64,000 bases of DNA from Auritidibacter sp. Marseille-P8566 (GTDB lineage Bacteria; Actinomycetota; Actinomycetes; Actinomycetales; Microbacteriaceae). This document shows positions 55,405-62,771 of the stretch, piece by piece. Location: the NCBI GenBank assembly GCA_945895375.1, contig CAMDEE010000002.1, positions 100,265 to 164,264 of the forward strand, given 5' to 3'. The translations under genes were made by a program, and so were the position numbers. Each line of letters begins with the position of its first letter. The first letter of the stretch is position 1. The notes below the pieces were generated by a model. It had not been told where the DNA came from and did not search any database. It saw nothing but the letters and a program-made list of their open reading frames with translations.

Positions 55405-55733
55405 TGCTCGAAGGATATACCTATCTAGCAGGACTAATCTTTTCCCTAGCAGGATTAGTCCTTATGGATTGGCGTCACAAGACAGCGTTCGCGATCAATA
55501 AGAAAGCAGCTGCTCTAGCAATATTTATCCCAATGGTGTTTTTCATCCTTTGGGATGTTGCCGGTATCGCAACAGGAATCTTCTTCAGAGGAGATACCAC
55601 TCACCTAACTGGAATCCTGCTAGCTCCTGAATTCCCAATCGAAGAACTGTTCTTCCTACTGTTACTCAACTACTCATCGCTGACGATCTTCACAACCATA
55701 ACAAGAGTGATGAACAGGAGAGCTAAGAAATGA
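55404..55733 (+). CDS. crtYe: Lycopene cyclase subunit (CrtYe/Yc-type)
   Basis: A 109-residue, three-helix membrane protein, one half of a heterodimeric lycopene cyclase. Conserved acidic motif FPIEELFFLLLLN in the third helix. GTG start on the crtI stop (TAGTG), ATGA overlap with crtYf. Whether the pair makes epsilon, beta or gamma rings cannot be told from these motifs. Confidence 0.88.
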   Translation: MLEGYTYLAGLIFSLAGLVLMDWRHKTAFAINKKAAALAIFIPMVFFILWDVAGIATGIFFRGDTTHLTGILLAPEFPIEELFFLLLLNYSSLTIFTTITRVMNRRAKK

Positions 55734-56029
55734 GTGAATACACTTACCTAGCTCTAAACCTGGTTTTCATGCTCATAGCTTTTGTGACACTAAACCTAGT
55801 CAGCAGAAAGAGCCCATGGCGAGCCATTGGATTCACAATGGTTTGGATGCTGCTTACGACTCTTGTTTTCGACAACGTAATTATTGCTCTGGGAATAGTT
55901 GGCTACGATTCCGAAAAGATCAGCGGTCTGCTCCTTGGGCTTGCTCCGATTGAAGATTTTGCTTACACAATAGTTTCTGTATTAGCGGTTGCAATCATTT
56001 GGACTAAACTAACAAAGGCAAATAAGTGA
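55730..56029 (+). CDS. crtYf: Lycopene cyclase subunit (CrtYf/Yd-type)
   Basis: A 99-residue, three-helix partner of the preceding subunit, with LAPIEDFAYTIVS as the matching acidic motif. Its first half, MLIAFVTLNLVSRKSPWRA, is family-typical. It overlaps both neighbours by four bases, so subunit stoichiometry is probably set by translational coupling. Confidence 0.87.
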   Translation: MSEYTYLALNLVFMLIAFVTLNLVSRKSPWRAIGFTMVWMLLTTLVFDNVIIALGIVGYDSEKISGLLLGLAPIEDFAYTIVSVLAVAIIWTKLTKANK

Positions 56030-56874
56030 AGGCCCTAAGCCAGCTGTTCTGGTCATCAAGGCCTATCTCCTGGATAAACACTGCCTTTCCTTTCGGCGCT
56101 ACTTACCTTTTACTCAACAAGGAAATGGACACCACATTCTTTGTTGGAACTTTGTTCTTCCTAATTCCATACAACCTTCTGATGTACGGCATCAACGATG
56201 TCTTCGACTACGAGAGCGATCTAAGAAACCCTCGTAAAGGCGGAATCGAGGGAGCGCTTCTAAACAAGAAGTATCACAGGCTAACAATCTGGTCAGCAGT
56301 AATTAGCTGCATTCCCTTCCTTGTTTACCTATACGCAGTTTCAGATCTAGTCTCAGGACTATGGCTAACCCTCTTTATCTTCACAGTGATTGCTTACAGC
56401 GCTCCTAAACTCCGCTTCAAAGAGCGAGGCTTCTTAGATTCAATTACTTCAGCAAGCCACTTCGTAGGACCAATGATCTATGCCATGTCACTGTCTGGAC
56501 TAGACATGTTGCAACCACAAGTCTTAGCAATCATCTTTGCTTTCACGCTTTGGGGAGTTGCATCCCATGCTTTTGGTGCTGTTCAAGATGTGAAGGCAGA
56601 TCGTGAAGCAGGCATTTCAAGCATTGCCATCATGATTGGTGCAAGAGCCACCGTGTGGTTTGCATTCCTTAGCTATGCACTTGCTGGAGTTCTAGTTCTG
56701 AACACTACTTGGCCAGGTCCACTAGCCGCTATCGGTGCGCTTCCATACCTTTTGATTTTGATACCGCACCTAAGAATCACCGATGCCACCTGTGAGCAAG
56801 CAAACAAAGCCTGGCGTCAATTTATTTGGCTGAACTTCTTTGCTGGTGCTTTAGTTTCGCTAATTATTATCTAG
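56026..56874 (+). CDS. crtEb: Lycopene elongase / UbiA-type prenyltransferase
   Basis: A 282-residue UbiA-superfamily enzyme with about eight helices. First Asp motif GINDVFDYESDLRN (NDxxDxxxD) and second GAVQDVKADREAGISS. In Corynebacterium the equivalent CrtEb adds two C5 units to lycopene to give flavuxanthin, which CrtYe/Yf cyclise to a C50 pigment. The identical gene order supports a C50 product here. GTG start in a 4-base overlap with crtYf. The 3' end overlaps the SprT-fusion gene by 8 bases. Confidence 0.92.
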   Translation: MKALSQLFWSSRPISWINTAFPFGATYLLLNKEMDTTFFVGTLFFLIPYNLLMYGINDVFDYESDLRNPRKGGIEGALLNKKYHRLTIWSAVISCIPFLVYLYAVSDLVSGLWLTLFIFTVIAYSAPKLRFKERGFLDSITSASHFVGPMIYAMSLSGLDMLQPQVLAIIFAFTLWGVASHAFGAVQDVKADREAGISSIAIMIGARATVWFAFLSYALAGVLVLNTTWPGPLAAIGALPYLLILIPHLRITDATCEQANKAWRQFIWLNFFAGALVSLIII

Positions 56875-57679
56875 CTGACCAGTCGATCATGTATCGGCTG
56901 TTGTATCCATTACTGCAGTGCTGGCAGCTGTATAACCGAGAAGGTTTTCTATATCTAAAGTGTTCGTGACCGTTAGGACATAGTCCTTTGTAAGGTGCAT
57001 ATGCAGCGGCAATCTCTTGACCGGTGTATTTGTCGTTACGATAGCCAATCTTCTTTGCAGTTGCTAGCCACTTCTTACTATGACCTTCTTTAGGGCCACA
57101 CAAGGCATGAGCAATCTCATGAAGCACTGTTTGCATCACATCATCAATGGAATGAACTAAAGCAAGATACTTGCTGATAGTGATCTTCTTATCGTTATAA
57201 GAACACATACCGGCTCTTCTTCGACCACTATCAAAACCAAAGCTCCACTCACGGTCTTCCAGTTTCTCTAGCATCTCAGTTTCAGCCAGCGCTCTAATGT
57301 AATCCCAGCGATCTGCAACCAGGCGTATCTTTTTACCTTCATTACTTCTAGATTTCTCAACAAAGCCGAAGTCTTCAAGACAAGCCAGTAGAGATAACTG
57401 ATCAACTGATGCCCTGGCGGTTACTTTCCCCAACTTGTATTCATCAAATGCATAGTCAAGAAGAACTCGAATGCCTTCAGCAATCCAAGCCATACTCCCC
57501 TGCTGGCTCCTGCCAACAACTAAAGAAGCCGATGGTCCTTGATCTTTGAACTCTGCCAAGCCAAGTTCAGCAACGGGTTCCCCAGATCTTGTCACCGCCC
57601 ACAAGCACTCGCCAATAGGATCTAGCTCAAGCCCTGCTCGGCTTAGCCTCTTGGTTGGTCTAGTCAGTGTCGCAATCAT
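56867..57679 (-). CDS. GNAT-like domain fused to SprT-like zinc metalloprotease
   Basis: A 270-residue two-domain protein. Residues about 20-125 look like a RimJ/RimL-type GNAT acetyltransferase: an acetyl-CoA-loop-like GRSQQGSMA (56-64), then IRVLLDYAFDEYKLGKVTAR and LEDFGFVEKS. Residues about 133-265 are SprT-like: VLHEIAHALCG with HEIAH at 187-191, third ligand H200 (GHSKKW), and a zinc-ribbon tail with C234, C252 and C255. SprT-like proteases (such as Spartan) act on DNA-protein crosslinks. Stand-alone SprT-like genes of this kind are common; a GNAT fusion is unusual in my experience. Its 3' end overlaps crtEb. A TAGCCT box lies 9 bases before the ATG. Confidence 0.78.
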   Translation of the reverse strand: MIATLTRPTKRLSRAGLELDPIGECLWAVTRSGEPVAELGLAEFKDQGPSASLVVGRSQQGSMAWIAEGIRVLLDYAFDEYKLGKVTARASVDQLSLLACLEDFGFVEKSRSNEGKKIRLVADRWDYIRALAETEMLEKLEDREWSFGFDSGRRRAGMCSYNDKKITISKYLALVHSIDDVMQTVLHEIAHALCGPKEGHSKKWLATAKKIGYRNDKYTGQEIAAAYAPYKGLCPNGHEHFRYRKPSRLYSCQHCSNGYNSRYMIDWSAR

Positions 57680-57753
57680 CGCAAAGACAGGCTAACCCTG
57701 AAAGGGAATATCTTGTTGGAGTTATCCACCTATGCCTAAGTGTCGCTGAAAAC

Positions 57754-57788
57754 AAGTAAGCCCCCGCATATTCTGCAGGGGCTTACTT
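57754..57788 (-). terminator. Rho-independent terminator of the LADTG surface protein gene
   Basis: Stem of 11 bp (57754-57764 with 57778-57788), one mismatch, then 3 more pairs and a 5-base loop. On the minus strand it is followed by GTTTTC. It starts 13 bases past the stop. Confidence 0.8.
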
Positions 57789-57801
57789 TAGAGAGTTATA
57801 A

Positions 57802-58947
57802 CTAAGCGCGCTTACGTCTACCTAGTGCAAACAAAACCGCTCCAGCCACGATTGCGTATAGAGCAGTCATGGTCATCCAGTCAGTTGTTTCACCAGTGTC
57901 GGCAAGTTCTTCACCTGGATTGGTTTCTTCCTCAACAGGAGCAGCATCGCAGTCCCACTGTGCATAAAGTGTTGTGTTAGCTGTAAGGGTGATGGTTTCG
58001 GTGTCTAAGAAATTGCTTCCAGTTCCATCAGTTCTTGTGTTCCAACCATCAAATTCACATTCACCATTTGCTAGATCACCCTGAGGTGCTGCAAGGGTAA
58101 CAATTGGTGAACTCACTGTCGATGACTGTGAAGCAGGAACATCTCCAGACTCTGATTCGTTCGAGTCATAAGTCACGGTGTAAGCAACTAGGTCTGCTGT
58201 GGTCTCATTTGGTGCCACACTCCAGTCTGATTCTGCAAATTCAATTCCGAAGGTTGCTCCACCAGACTCACGAGCACCGACGGTAATGGTTAGTGTGCTT
58301 GCAGCAGCAAATTCGACAGCAACCCAGTGGTCTTCGTTATCGGAACTAGATCCCACTCCGTTTGGTTCCTTGAACTCAAAAACACCATTCTCACTAGACG
58401 CAACTAACGCAGTAGGAGGTGTAGCTGAAAGTTTGTATGAGGTGATTCCAGCAAACTTAACGAACTGACGGCTGTCAAGGTCAACAACATTCATTGCAAT
58501 GTTTTGTAGCGTCACAGCTTTAGTGCTGTCTGCTTCCACAAAGTCAAGACGGAAGCTGACGCTACCTGTCTCGTTACTCTCAGGGTCGCCTGAATCGCCA
58601 AAAATGTCTGCGCTTACGTCAATAGATTTACCTGACTCTTCATCTTTATCGTCAAACTCGTCAACTTTGAGATCTTTTCCATTGGTCGCGTCGTCGTCTG
58701 AATCAATGTTCTGAATGTCAATAATGGTAGCCACTGCATCGACCCCCGCAAAGACGTCGTTGTAGCGGTGGGTGAAACCTAGTCCAGCGCCTTCACCAAT
58801 TGTGGTCGGCTGGTTTGTGCCAGTAACAGCACCGAAGTTCATGCTTCCCTTAGCCACGTTGATTGTGGTAGCTGAAGCAGGAGTTGCAAAAATGAAGCTA
58901 CCGAAAACAATGGCAGCAGTGGAAGAGATAAATAATTTATTTTTCAT
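57802..58947 (-). CDS. LPXTG-type (LADTG) cell-wall surface protein with InlB-like repeat
   Basis: A 381-residue secreted protein. Signal peptide MKNKLFISSTAAIVFGSFIF, cleaved near PASA. The middle (about 28-245) is an acidic beta-rich domain I do not recognise, with an Asp-rich stretch (SDDDATNGKDLKVDEFDDKD) that may bind Ca2+. About 250-330 is a Listeria-Bacteroides (InlB/Flg_new) repeat: YTVTYDSNESESG then FDGWNTRTDGTGSNF and TTLYAQWD. It ends with an anchor: LADTG at about 348-352, a hydrophobic helix and GRRKRA, as for class E sortases in actinobacteria. No sortase gene is in the window. ATG preceded by a perfect TATAAT at N6. Confidence 0.85.
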   Translation of the reverse strand: MKNKLFISSTAAIVFGSFIFATPASATTINVAKGSMNFGAVTGTNQPTTIGEGAGLGFTHRYNDVFAGVDAVATIIDIQNIDSDDDATNGKDLKVDEFDDKDEESGKSIDVSADIFGDSGDPESNETGSVSFRLDFVEADSTKAVTLQNIAMNVVDLDSRQFVKFAGITSYKLSATPPTALVASSENGVFEFKEPNGVGSSSDNEDHWVAVEFAAASTLTITVGARESGGATFGIEFAESDWSVAPNETTADLVAYTVTYDSNESESGDVPASQSSTVSSPIVTLAAPQGDLANGECEFDGWNTRTDGTGSNFLDTETITLTANTTLYAQWDCDAAPVEEETNPGEELADTGETTDWMTMTALYAIVAGAVLFALGRRKRA

Positions 58948-58953
58948 GCCAAT

Positions 58954-58959
58954 ATTATA
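58954..58959 (-). promoter_or_regulatory. Consensus -10 box (TATAAT) of the LADTG gene, leaderless type
   Basis: On the minus strand TATAAT is followed by 6 bases and ATG at 58947. The best consensus -10 in the window, suggesting strong expression. Confidence 0.6.
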
Positions 58960-59120
58960 AACGGGCTGTCTAATCAGTTGCCCTATTCCTAGCCGATCAG
59001 TGCGTTAAAAACTCATGGAAATACCTAATTACGAATCTTTTAGGCAGGAAACGGGACTGGCTTGCCCCGTGAGTACACATCAAGACCCGGACAATAGGAT
59101 TGTGCCAACGAAAGGAACAC

Positions 59121-59852
59121 ATGAGTACCCAACCAAAGATTCTTGTTATCGTTCACGACATCGATGACCACCTCAACGAGATGGCTAACCCGATTGCTGA
59201 GGCTGGCATTGTCATGAATACTTGGGATGTCCAGAATGACGGTGATGGACTTCCTGAACTAAACACACTAAATCAGTATTCAGGGATCATATCCCTTGGT
59301 GCTCACGCAGGTGTATTAGAAGAAGCAGAACACCCTTGGATGAGTCACGAACGCAAGATCATGGAGTGGGCCCTAAAAACAGAGACTCCACTTCTGGGCC
59401 TGTGCTTTGGTTCCCAACTTCTTGCCTCAGCAGCCGGCGCTCGAGTCTATAAAGCTGATGCAGGAGAGTTTGCTTGGACAAAAGTAGACATGCTTCCAGA
59501 GGCTGCCAACGATCCAGTTATTGGATCATTAGGTGAAACAGCAGACGCTTTCCAATTTCACTACGACACTTTTGAATTACCAGAAAATGCTGTCCTTCTT
59601 GGCGAAAGCAATGGCACCATCGAAGCCTTCAGAGTTGGTTCCAGCGCTTGGGCAACTCAGTTCCACCCAGAAGTAGGTCTCTCCCAACAGCTAGCTTGGC
59701 TAAGCACCTATCGCCGCGCATTCCTTAGAGAAGGCATCGATCTCGACGAACAAATCGCCAAGTCACATGAACTAGCAGCCAGCTACAGAAAACAAGCCTG
59801 GCATCTATCTGCAGCATTTGCCAAGCAGGTTCTCGCTTTCTATAACCGCTAG
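59121..59852 (+). CDS. Class I glutamine amidotransferase (GMP-synthase-like)
   Basis: A 243-residue GATase1 protein. Nucleophile in LGLCFGSQLLA (C95), the distal His and Glu in QFHPEVG, and an ISLGAHAG motif before it. Proteins of this stand-alone class are amidase-like; substrate unknown. The ATG at 59121 is preferred over the upstream in-frame TTG because GAAAGGA lies five bases before it. Confidence 0.87.
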   Translation: MSTQPKILVIVHDIDDHLNEMANPIAEAGIVMNTWDVQNDGDGLPELNTLNQYSGIISLGAHAGVLEEAEHPWMSHERKIMEWALKTETPLLGLCFGSQLLASAAGARVYKADAGEFAWTKVDMLPEAANDPVIGSLGETADAFQFHYDTFELPENAVLLGESNGTIEAFRVGSSAWATQFHPEVGLSQQLAWLSTYRRAFLREGIDLDEQIAKSHELAASYRKQAWHLSAAFAKQVLAFYNR

Positions 59853-59864
59853 GCCAATATTGAA

Positions 59865-59900
59865 GAAACCCCAGTCCTCGTGAGAAGGAACTGGGGTTTC
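59865..59900 (-). terminator. Terminator hairpin between the amidotransferase gene and tRNA-Lys
   Basis: 11-bp stem GAAACCCCAGT (59865-59875) with ACTGGGGTTTC (59890-59900), further short pairing and an apical loop. It lies one base past the tRNA-Lys 3' end on the minus strand and 12 bases past the amidotransferase stop on the plus strand, so it could serve both. Confidence 0.7.
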
Positions 59901-59901
59901 G

Positions 59902-59974
59902 TGCGCTCCCCGGGAATCGAACCCGGAACCCACTGATTAAGAGTCAGTTGCTCTGCCGATTGAGCTAGAAGCGC
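59902..59974 (-). tRNA. tRNA-Lys (anticodon CTT)
   Basis: 73-base cloverleaf on the minus strand: acceptor GCGCTTC/GGAGCGC (one G-T), discriminator A, anticodon loop CTCTTAA (CTT), T-arm CCGGG-TTCGATT-CCCGG. CCA not encoded. Confidence 0.96.
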
Positions 59975-60042
59975 GTATTGCCTTAGGCAACAGTTTCCAA
60001 GAATAGCAGTTAAAGCCATGGTAATCAAAGTTGGACACTTGC

Positions 60043-60048
60043 TAGATT
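60043..60048 (+). promoter_or_regulatory. -10 box (TAGATT) of bcp, leaderless type
   Basis: TAGATT, 6 bases, ATG at 60055. Confidence 0.5.
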
Positions 60049-60054
60049 AGAGCC

Positions 60055-60519
60055 ATGGATCAACTTACTTCAGGCTCTAAAGCCCCTGCTTTCAAACTGT
60101 CTAACCAAGATGAGGCTTCAGTCTCACTGGCTACTTTCAAGGGTCAGAAGGTCATTGTTTACTTCTACCCAGCTGCCTCAACCCCAGGTTGCACCAAGCA
60201 GGCCTGTGACTTCCAAGAGAACATGAATGTTCTGAAGAAGGCTGGATATGTCGTCTTGGGTATCTCTCCTGACTCAGCTGCCAAGCTCACTAAGTTCCGT
60301 AAGGCTGAAGGCCTGAAGTTTGACCTACTGAGTGACCCAGACATGAAGACCATCAAGGCTTACGGTGCTTTTGGTGAGAAGAGCATGTACGGAAAGATCT
60401 ATGAAGGTCTTATTCGCTCAACTTTTGTCATTGATGAAAAGGGCAAGATTGAACACGCTCTTTATAACGTCAAAGCAACCGGTCACGTGGCCATGTTGCG
60501 TAAGGTGCTAGGTCTCTAG
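60055..60519 (+). CDS. bcp: Thioredoxin-dependent peroxiredoxin (BCP/PrxQ type)
   Basis: A 154-residue peroxiredoxin reducing H2O2 and organic peroxides. The active-site loop YFYPAASTPGCTKQACDFQE carries the peroxidatic Cys in TPGCT and the PrxQ-type resolving Cys five residues later. LGISPDSAAKLTKFR and IRSTFVIDEKGKI are family-typical. Stop interlocks with the next gene's stop (CTAG). Confidence 0.94.
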   Translation: MDQLTSGSKAPAFKLSNQDEASVSLATFKGQKVIVYFYPAASTPGCTKQACDFQENMNVLKKAGYVVLGISPDSAAKLTKFRKAEGLKFDLLSDPDMKTIKAYGAFGEKSMYGKIYEGLIRSTFVIDEKGKIEHALYNVKATGHVAMLRKVLGL

Positions 60520-60893
60520 TCTTTAGTTGCTTCAGCAACATCTTTCGTAAAGAGAGTTATTAGAACTGCTCCTGAAGGCAGTGCTATGGCTAGTGCTAAG
60601 AGAACACTAAAGTCATAGGTTCCAAAGGCTATGGTGATCTGCATCAGCTGCCAAAAGATACCTGCACTTCGAGCCCAACGCTTACCCTGCCTAATTGCTT
60701 TAGAGGCGAAGGTCAGCCATAGGCCAGCTCCCAGAGCAACCAGGGCTAAAACTGAGACTGTTATAAGGGAATTAGATTCTTCAGTGAATAGGGCCCAGAC
60801 GGCAGCTCCTGCTGCCAGATAAAGAACAATGGCCTCGAGTAAAAAGGCTATTGAAAGGCCGTTTAGGGTCCGCTGAACTGATGGTTTAGGCAT
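60516..60893 (-). CDS. Four-helix membrane protein of unknown function
   Basis: A 125-residue protein with four predicted helices (about 12-36, 43-63, 75-93 and 96-115), with a charged FASKAIRQGKRWARS loop between helices 2 and 3. Similar small integral membrane proteins are frequent in actinobacteria. No family assigned. TAGGCT at N7 before the ATG. Confidence 0.75.
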   Translation of the reverse strand: MPKPSVQRTLNGLSIAFLLEAIVLYLAAGAAVWALFTEESNSLITVSVLALVALGAGLWLTFASKAIRQGKRWARSAGIFWQLMQITIAFGTYDFSVLLALAIALPSGAVLITLFTKDVAEATKD

Positions 60894-60900
60894 AGATACA

Positions 60901-60906
60901 AGCCTA
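60901..60906 (-). promoter_or_regulatory. -10 box (TAGGCT) of the four-helix protein, leaderless type
   Basis: On the minus strand TAGGCT is followed by 7 bases and ATG at 60893. Confidence 0.5.
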
Positions 60907-60974
60907 AATCGGGTATTTACAAAAGTGCTCCAATGTGAAAATATAGGTCTTGTCGCTTTCGCGGATAAATCAAG

Positions 60975-60990
60975 AAATCAGTACTGATTT
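60975..60990. promoter_or_regulatory. 16-base perfect palindrome upstream of whiB1
   Basis: AAATCAGT followed by its exact complement ACTGATTT. It ends on the first base of a TTGACT -35-like hexamer (60990-60995), with a TATTCG -10-like hexamer about 16 bases further on. Candidate operator controlling whiB1. Confidence 0.45.
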
Positions 60991-61036
60991 TGACTTTGCG
61001 GTGACAATTCTTATTCGATCTAAGGAACATAAATAT

Positions 61037-61291
61037 ATGGAACTGCCATGGCTAACCGAAGCTCGCTGTCGAACAGAAGACCCAGAACTGTTCTTTCCAG
61101 TGGGAAATACGGGACCAGCAGTAGACCAGATCGAACAAGCTAAAACCATTTGCAGACAATGCCAAGTTGTTAACAACTGCCTTGAGTACGCCATCAAAGA
61201 AAACCAAGACAACGGTGTTTGGGGAGGTCTTTCAGAAGATGAGCGTAAGTCTCTAAAGCGTAAGTACGCAAGAGCTCGCAGATCTGCTTAG
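61037..61291 (+). CDS. whiB1: WhiB-family iron-sulfur transcription regulator (WhiB1-like)
   Basis: An 84-residue Wbl protein. Four cluster cysteines: one in EARCRTED and three in ICRQCQVVNNC (CxxCxxxxxC); then the GVWGGLSEDER turn and a basic C-terminal helix (KSLKRKYARARRS) for DNA binding. The frame is open to 60950 but ATG 61037 gives the normal family start, with AAGGA ten bases upstream. A 100-plus base leader makes it unlike the leaderless genes. Neighbour pdtaS matches the Mycobacterium whiB1 locus (recalled Rv3219/Rv3220c). WhiB1 is an NO-sensitive essential regulator there. Confidence 0.92.
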   Translation: MELPWLTEARCRTEDPELFFPVGNTGPAVDQIEQAKTICRQCQVVNNCLEYAIKENQDNGVWGGLSEDERKSLKRKYARARRSA

Positions 61292-62769
61292 GCTATTGGA
61301 ATCTCCAAAGCCACAGTAGTTCCCCCAGTTTTATCTGATTTGAAATCAATCTTTCCTCTTAGCTCACCCTCAGCAAGGGTTGTAACTATCTGGGTTCCCA
61401 AACCATTTTGAATTTTGCCTGGCTCTAGCCCTACCCCATCATCGGCAACCGTAATGAACAGCTTCTTAGATTTCCTAGTTGCTGTCACGGTCAAGTGACC
61501 GGTCTTGTTTGCCAAACCATGCTCATAAGCGTTAGTTACTAACTCAGTCAAAACAACAGCCAGAGGCGTTGCTAACTCCGAAGGCAATCTGCCAAACTTT
61601 CCGATTCGAAGATTAGTGACCTTGGCGTTATAGCCAGCCGCTAGTTCCCCTACCAGGGCGATAATGCGGTCAAAGATCTCATCAAAGTCCACATCCTGCG
61701 CTAGTCCTTCAGATAGTGAGTCATGAACAACCGCAATAGCAGCCACTCTTCTCTCAGCATCGCCAAGGGCTTCTAGTGTCTCAGGAGACTTACTTCTACG
61801 CCCCTGAATCCTAAGCAGGCTAGCAACCGTCTGCAGGTTATTCTTCACACGGTGGTGAATCTCACGGATTGTGGCGTCCTTGGTAACTAGCTCTCGCTCT
61901 TGTCTCCTAAGTTCTGTCACATCACGACAGAGCAGGATAGCTCCAGTGTTCTTTTGGTTCTCATAGATTGGAATGGATCTAACTGACAGCGCTGCCGAGT
62001 TACCTTCTATATCTGCTCGCCAAGCAACTCTTCCGGATACCACCATAGGTAGGCCCTCATCGACATTTCTTCTGTCTTTGTTTAGCTTGTTGGTTACTTC
62101 AAGAAGTGATCGTCCTTCAAGCTCACCGTCAACACCTAGTTTCTGGAAAGCAGAAATACCGTTGGGTGAAGAAAACAGAACCAAACCTTCAGCGTCAATG
62201 TGTAAAAGCCCATCATTTACACGAGGAGTTCCTCTTCTAGGTGAACTTTGCTCAGATGGAACTGGATAGTTGCCATCAACCACCATGTTCAATAGCTTCT
62301 CCCCCAGAGCCGTAAGGCTGATTCTAGTTTTTGTTGGAGCAGCTGCATCACCTAGGTTGATGTGTTTGGTAACTACTGCAATTGGGCTTGGGGTGATATC
62401 TATTCCACTCTTCGCATTTAGCCTTCTGAAAACCGGAACTGCGCTCAATCGAGCTGGCATGCCCTGGTACTTGTCTAGTTCCCCAAGCTCAACAGATTTA
62501 CCAGTCTTGAAAGCTTTAGAAACAATTTGTGACCAAGCCTTTTCAACTGGCTTACCAGTGATGTCTCGGTAGAAAACTGTTGCCGCAGATGAGGGTCTTG
62601 CGTGGCCTGCTGCTATGAACCCGTTCTTGCCATCTGAAATCCAAAGCACAAGATCTGCAAAACTTAGATCGGCAATAACCTGCCAGTCACCCAACAGGGC
62701 GTGCAACCATTCAATGTCAGCAGCATGGCTATTTCCATGCTGCTTCATTAGATCGGTAAGTGCGGACAC
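61288..62769 (-). CDS. pdtaS: Sensor histidine kinase, PdtaS type
   Basis: A 493-residue soluble kinase. N-terminal GAF-like domain (about 1-150), PAS-like domain (about 185-285, VNDGLLHIDAEGLVLFSSPN), then HisKA_2 with TIREIHHRVKNNLQTVASLL carrying the phospho-acceptor His, and an HATPase with ELVTNAYEHGL (N box), VADDGVGL (G1) and GLGTQIVTTLAEGEL (G2). Its partner in mycobacteria is the ANTAR antiterminator PdtaR, which is not in this window. No membrane segments. Stop interlocks with whiB1 (TTAG). Confidence 0.93.
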   Translation of the reverse strand: MSALTDLMKQHGNSHAADIEWLHALLGDWQVIADLSFADLVLWISDGKNGFIAAGHARPSSAATVFYRDITGKPVEKAWSQIVSKAFKTGKSVELGELDKYQGMPARLSAVPVFRRLNAKSGIDITPSPIAVVTKHINLGDAAAPTKTRISLTALGEKLLNMVVDGNYPVPSEQSSPRRGTPRVNDGLLHIDAEGLVLFSSPNGISAFQKLGVDGELEGRSLLEVTNKLNKDRRNVDEGLPMVVSGRVAWRADIEGNSAALSVRSIPIYENQKNTGAILLCRDVTELRRQERELVTKDATIREIHHRVKNNLQTVASLLRIQGRRSKSPETLEALGDAERRVAAIAVVHDSLSEGLAQDVDFDEIFDRIIALVGELAAGYNAKVTNLRIGKFGRLPSELATPLAVVLTELVTNAYEHGLANKTGHLTVTATRKSKKLFITVADDGVGLEPGKIQNGLGTQIVTTLAEGELRGKIDFKSDKTGGTTVALEIPIA

Positions 62770-62771
62770 TC

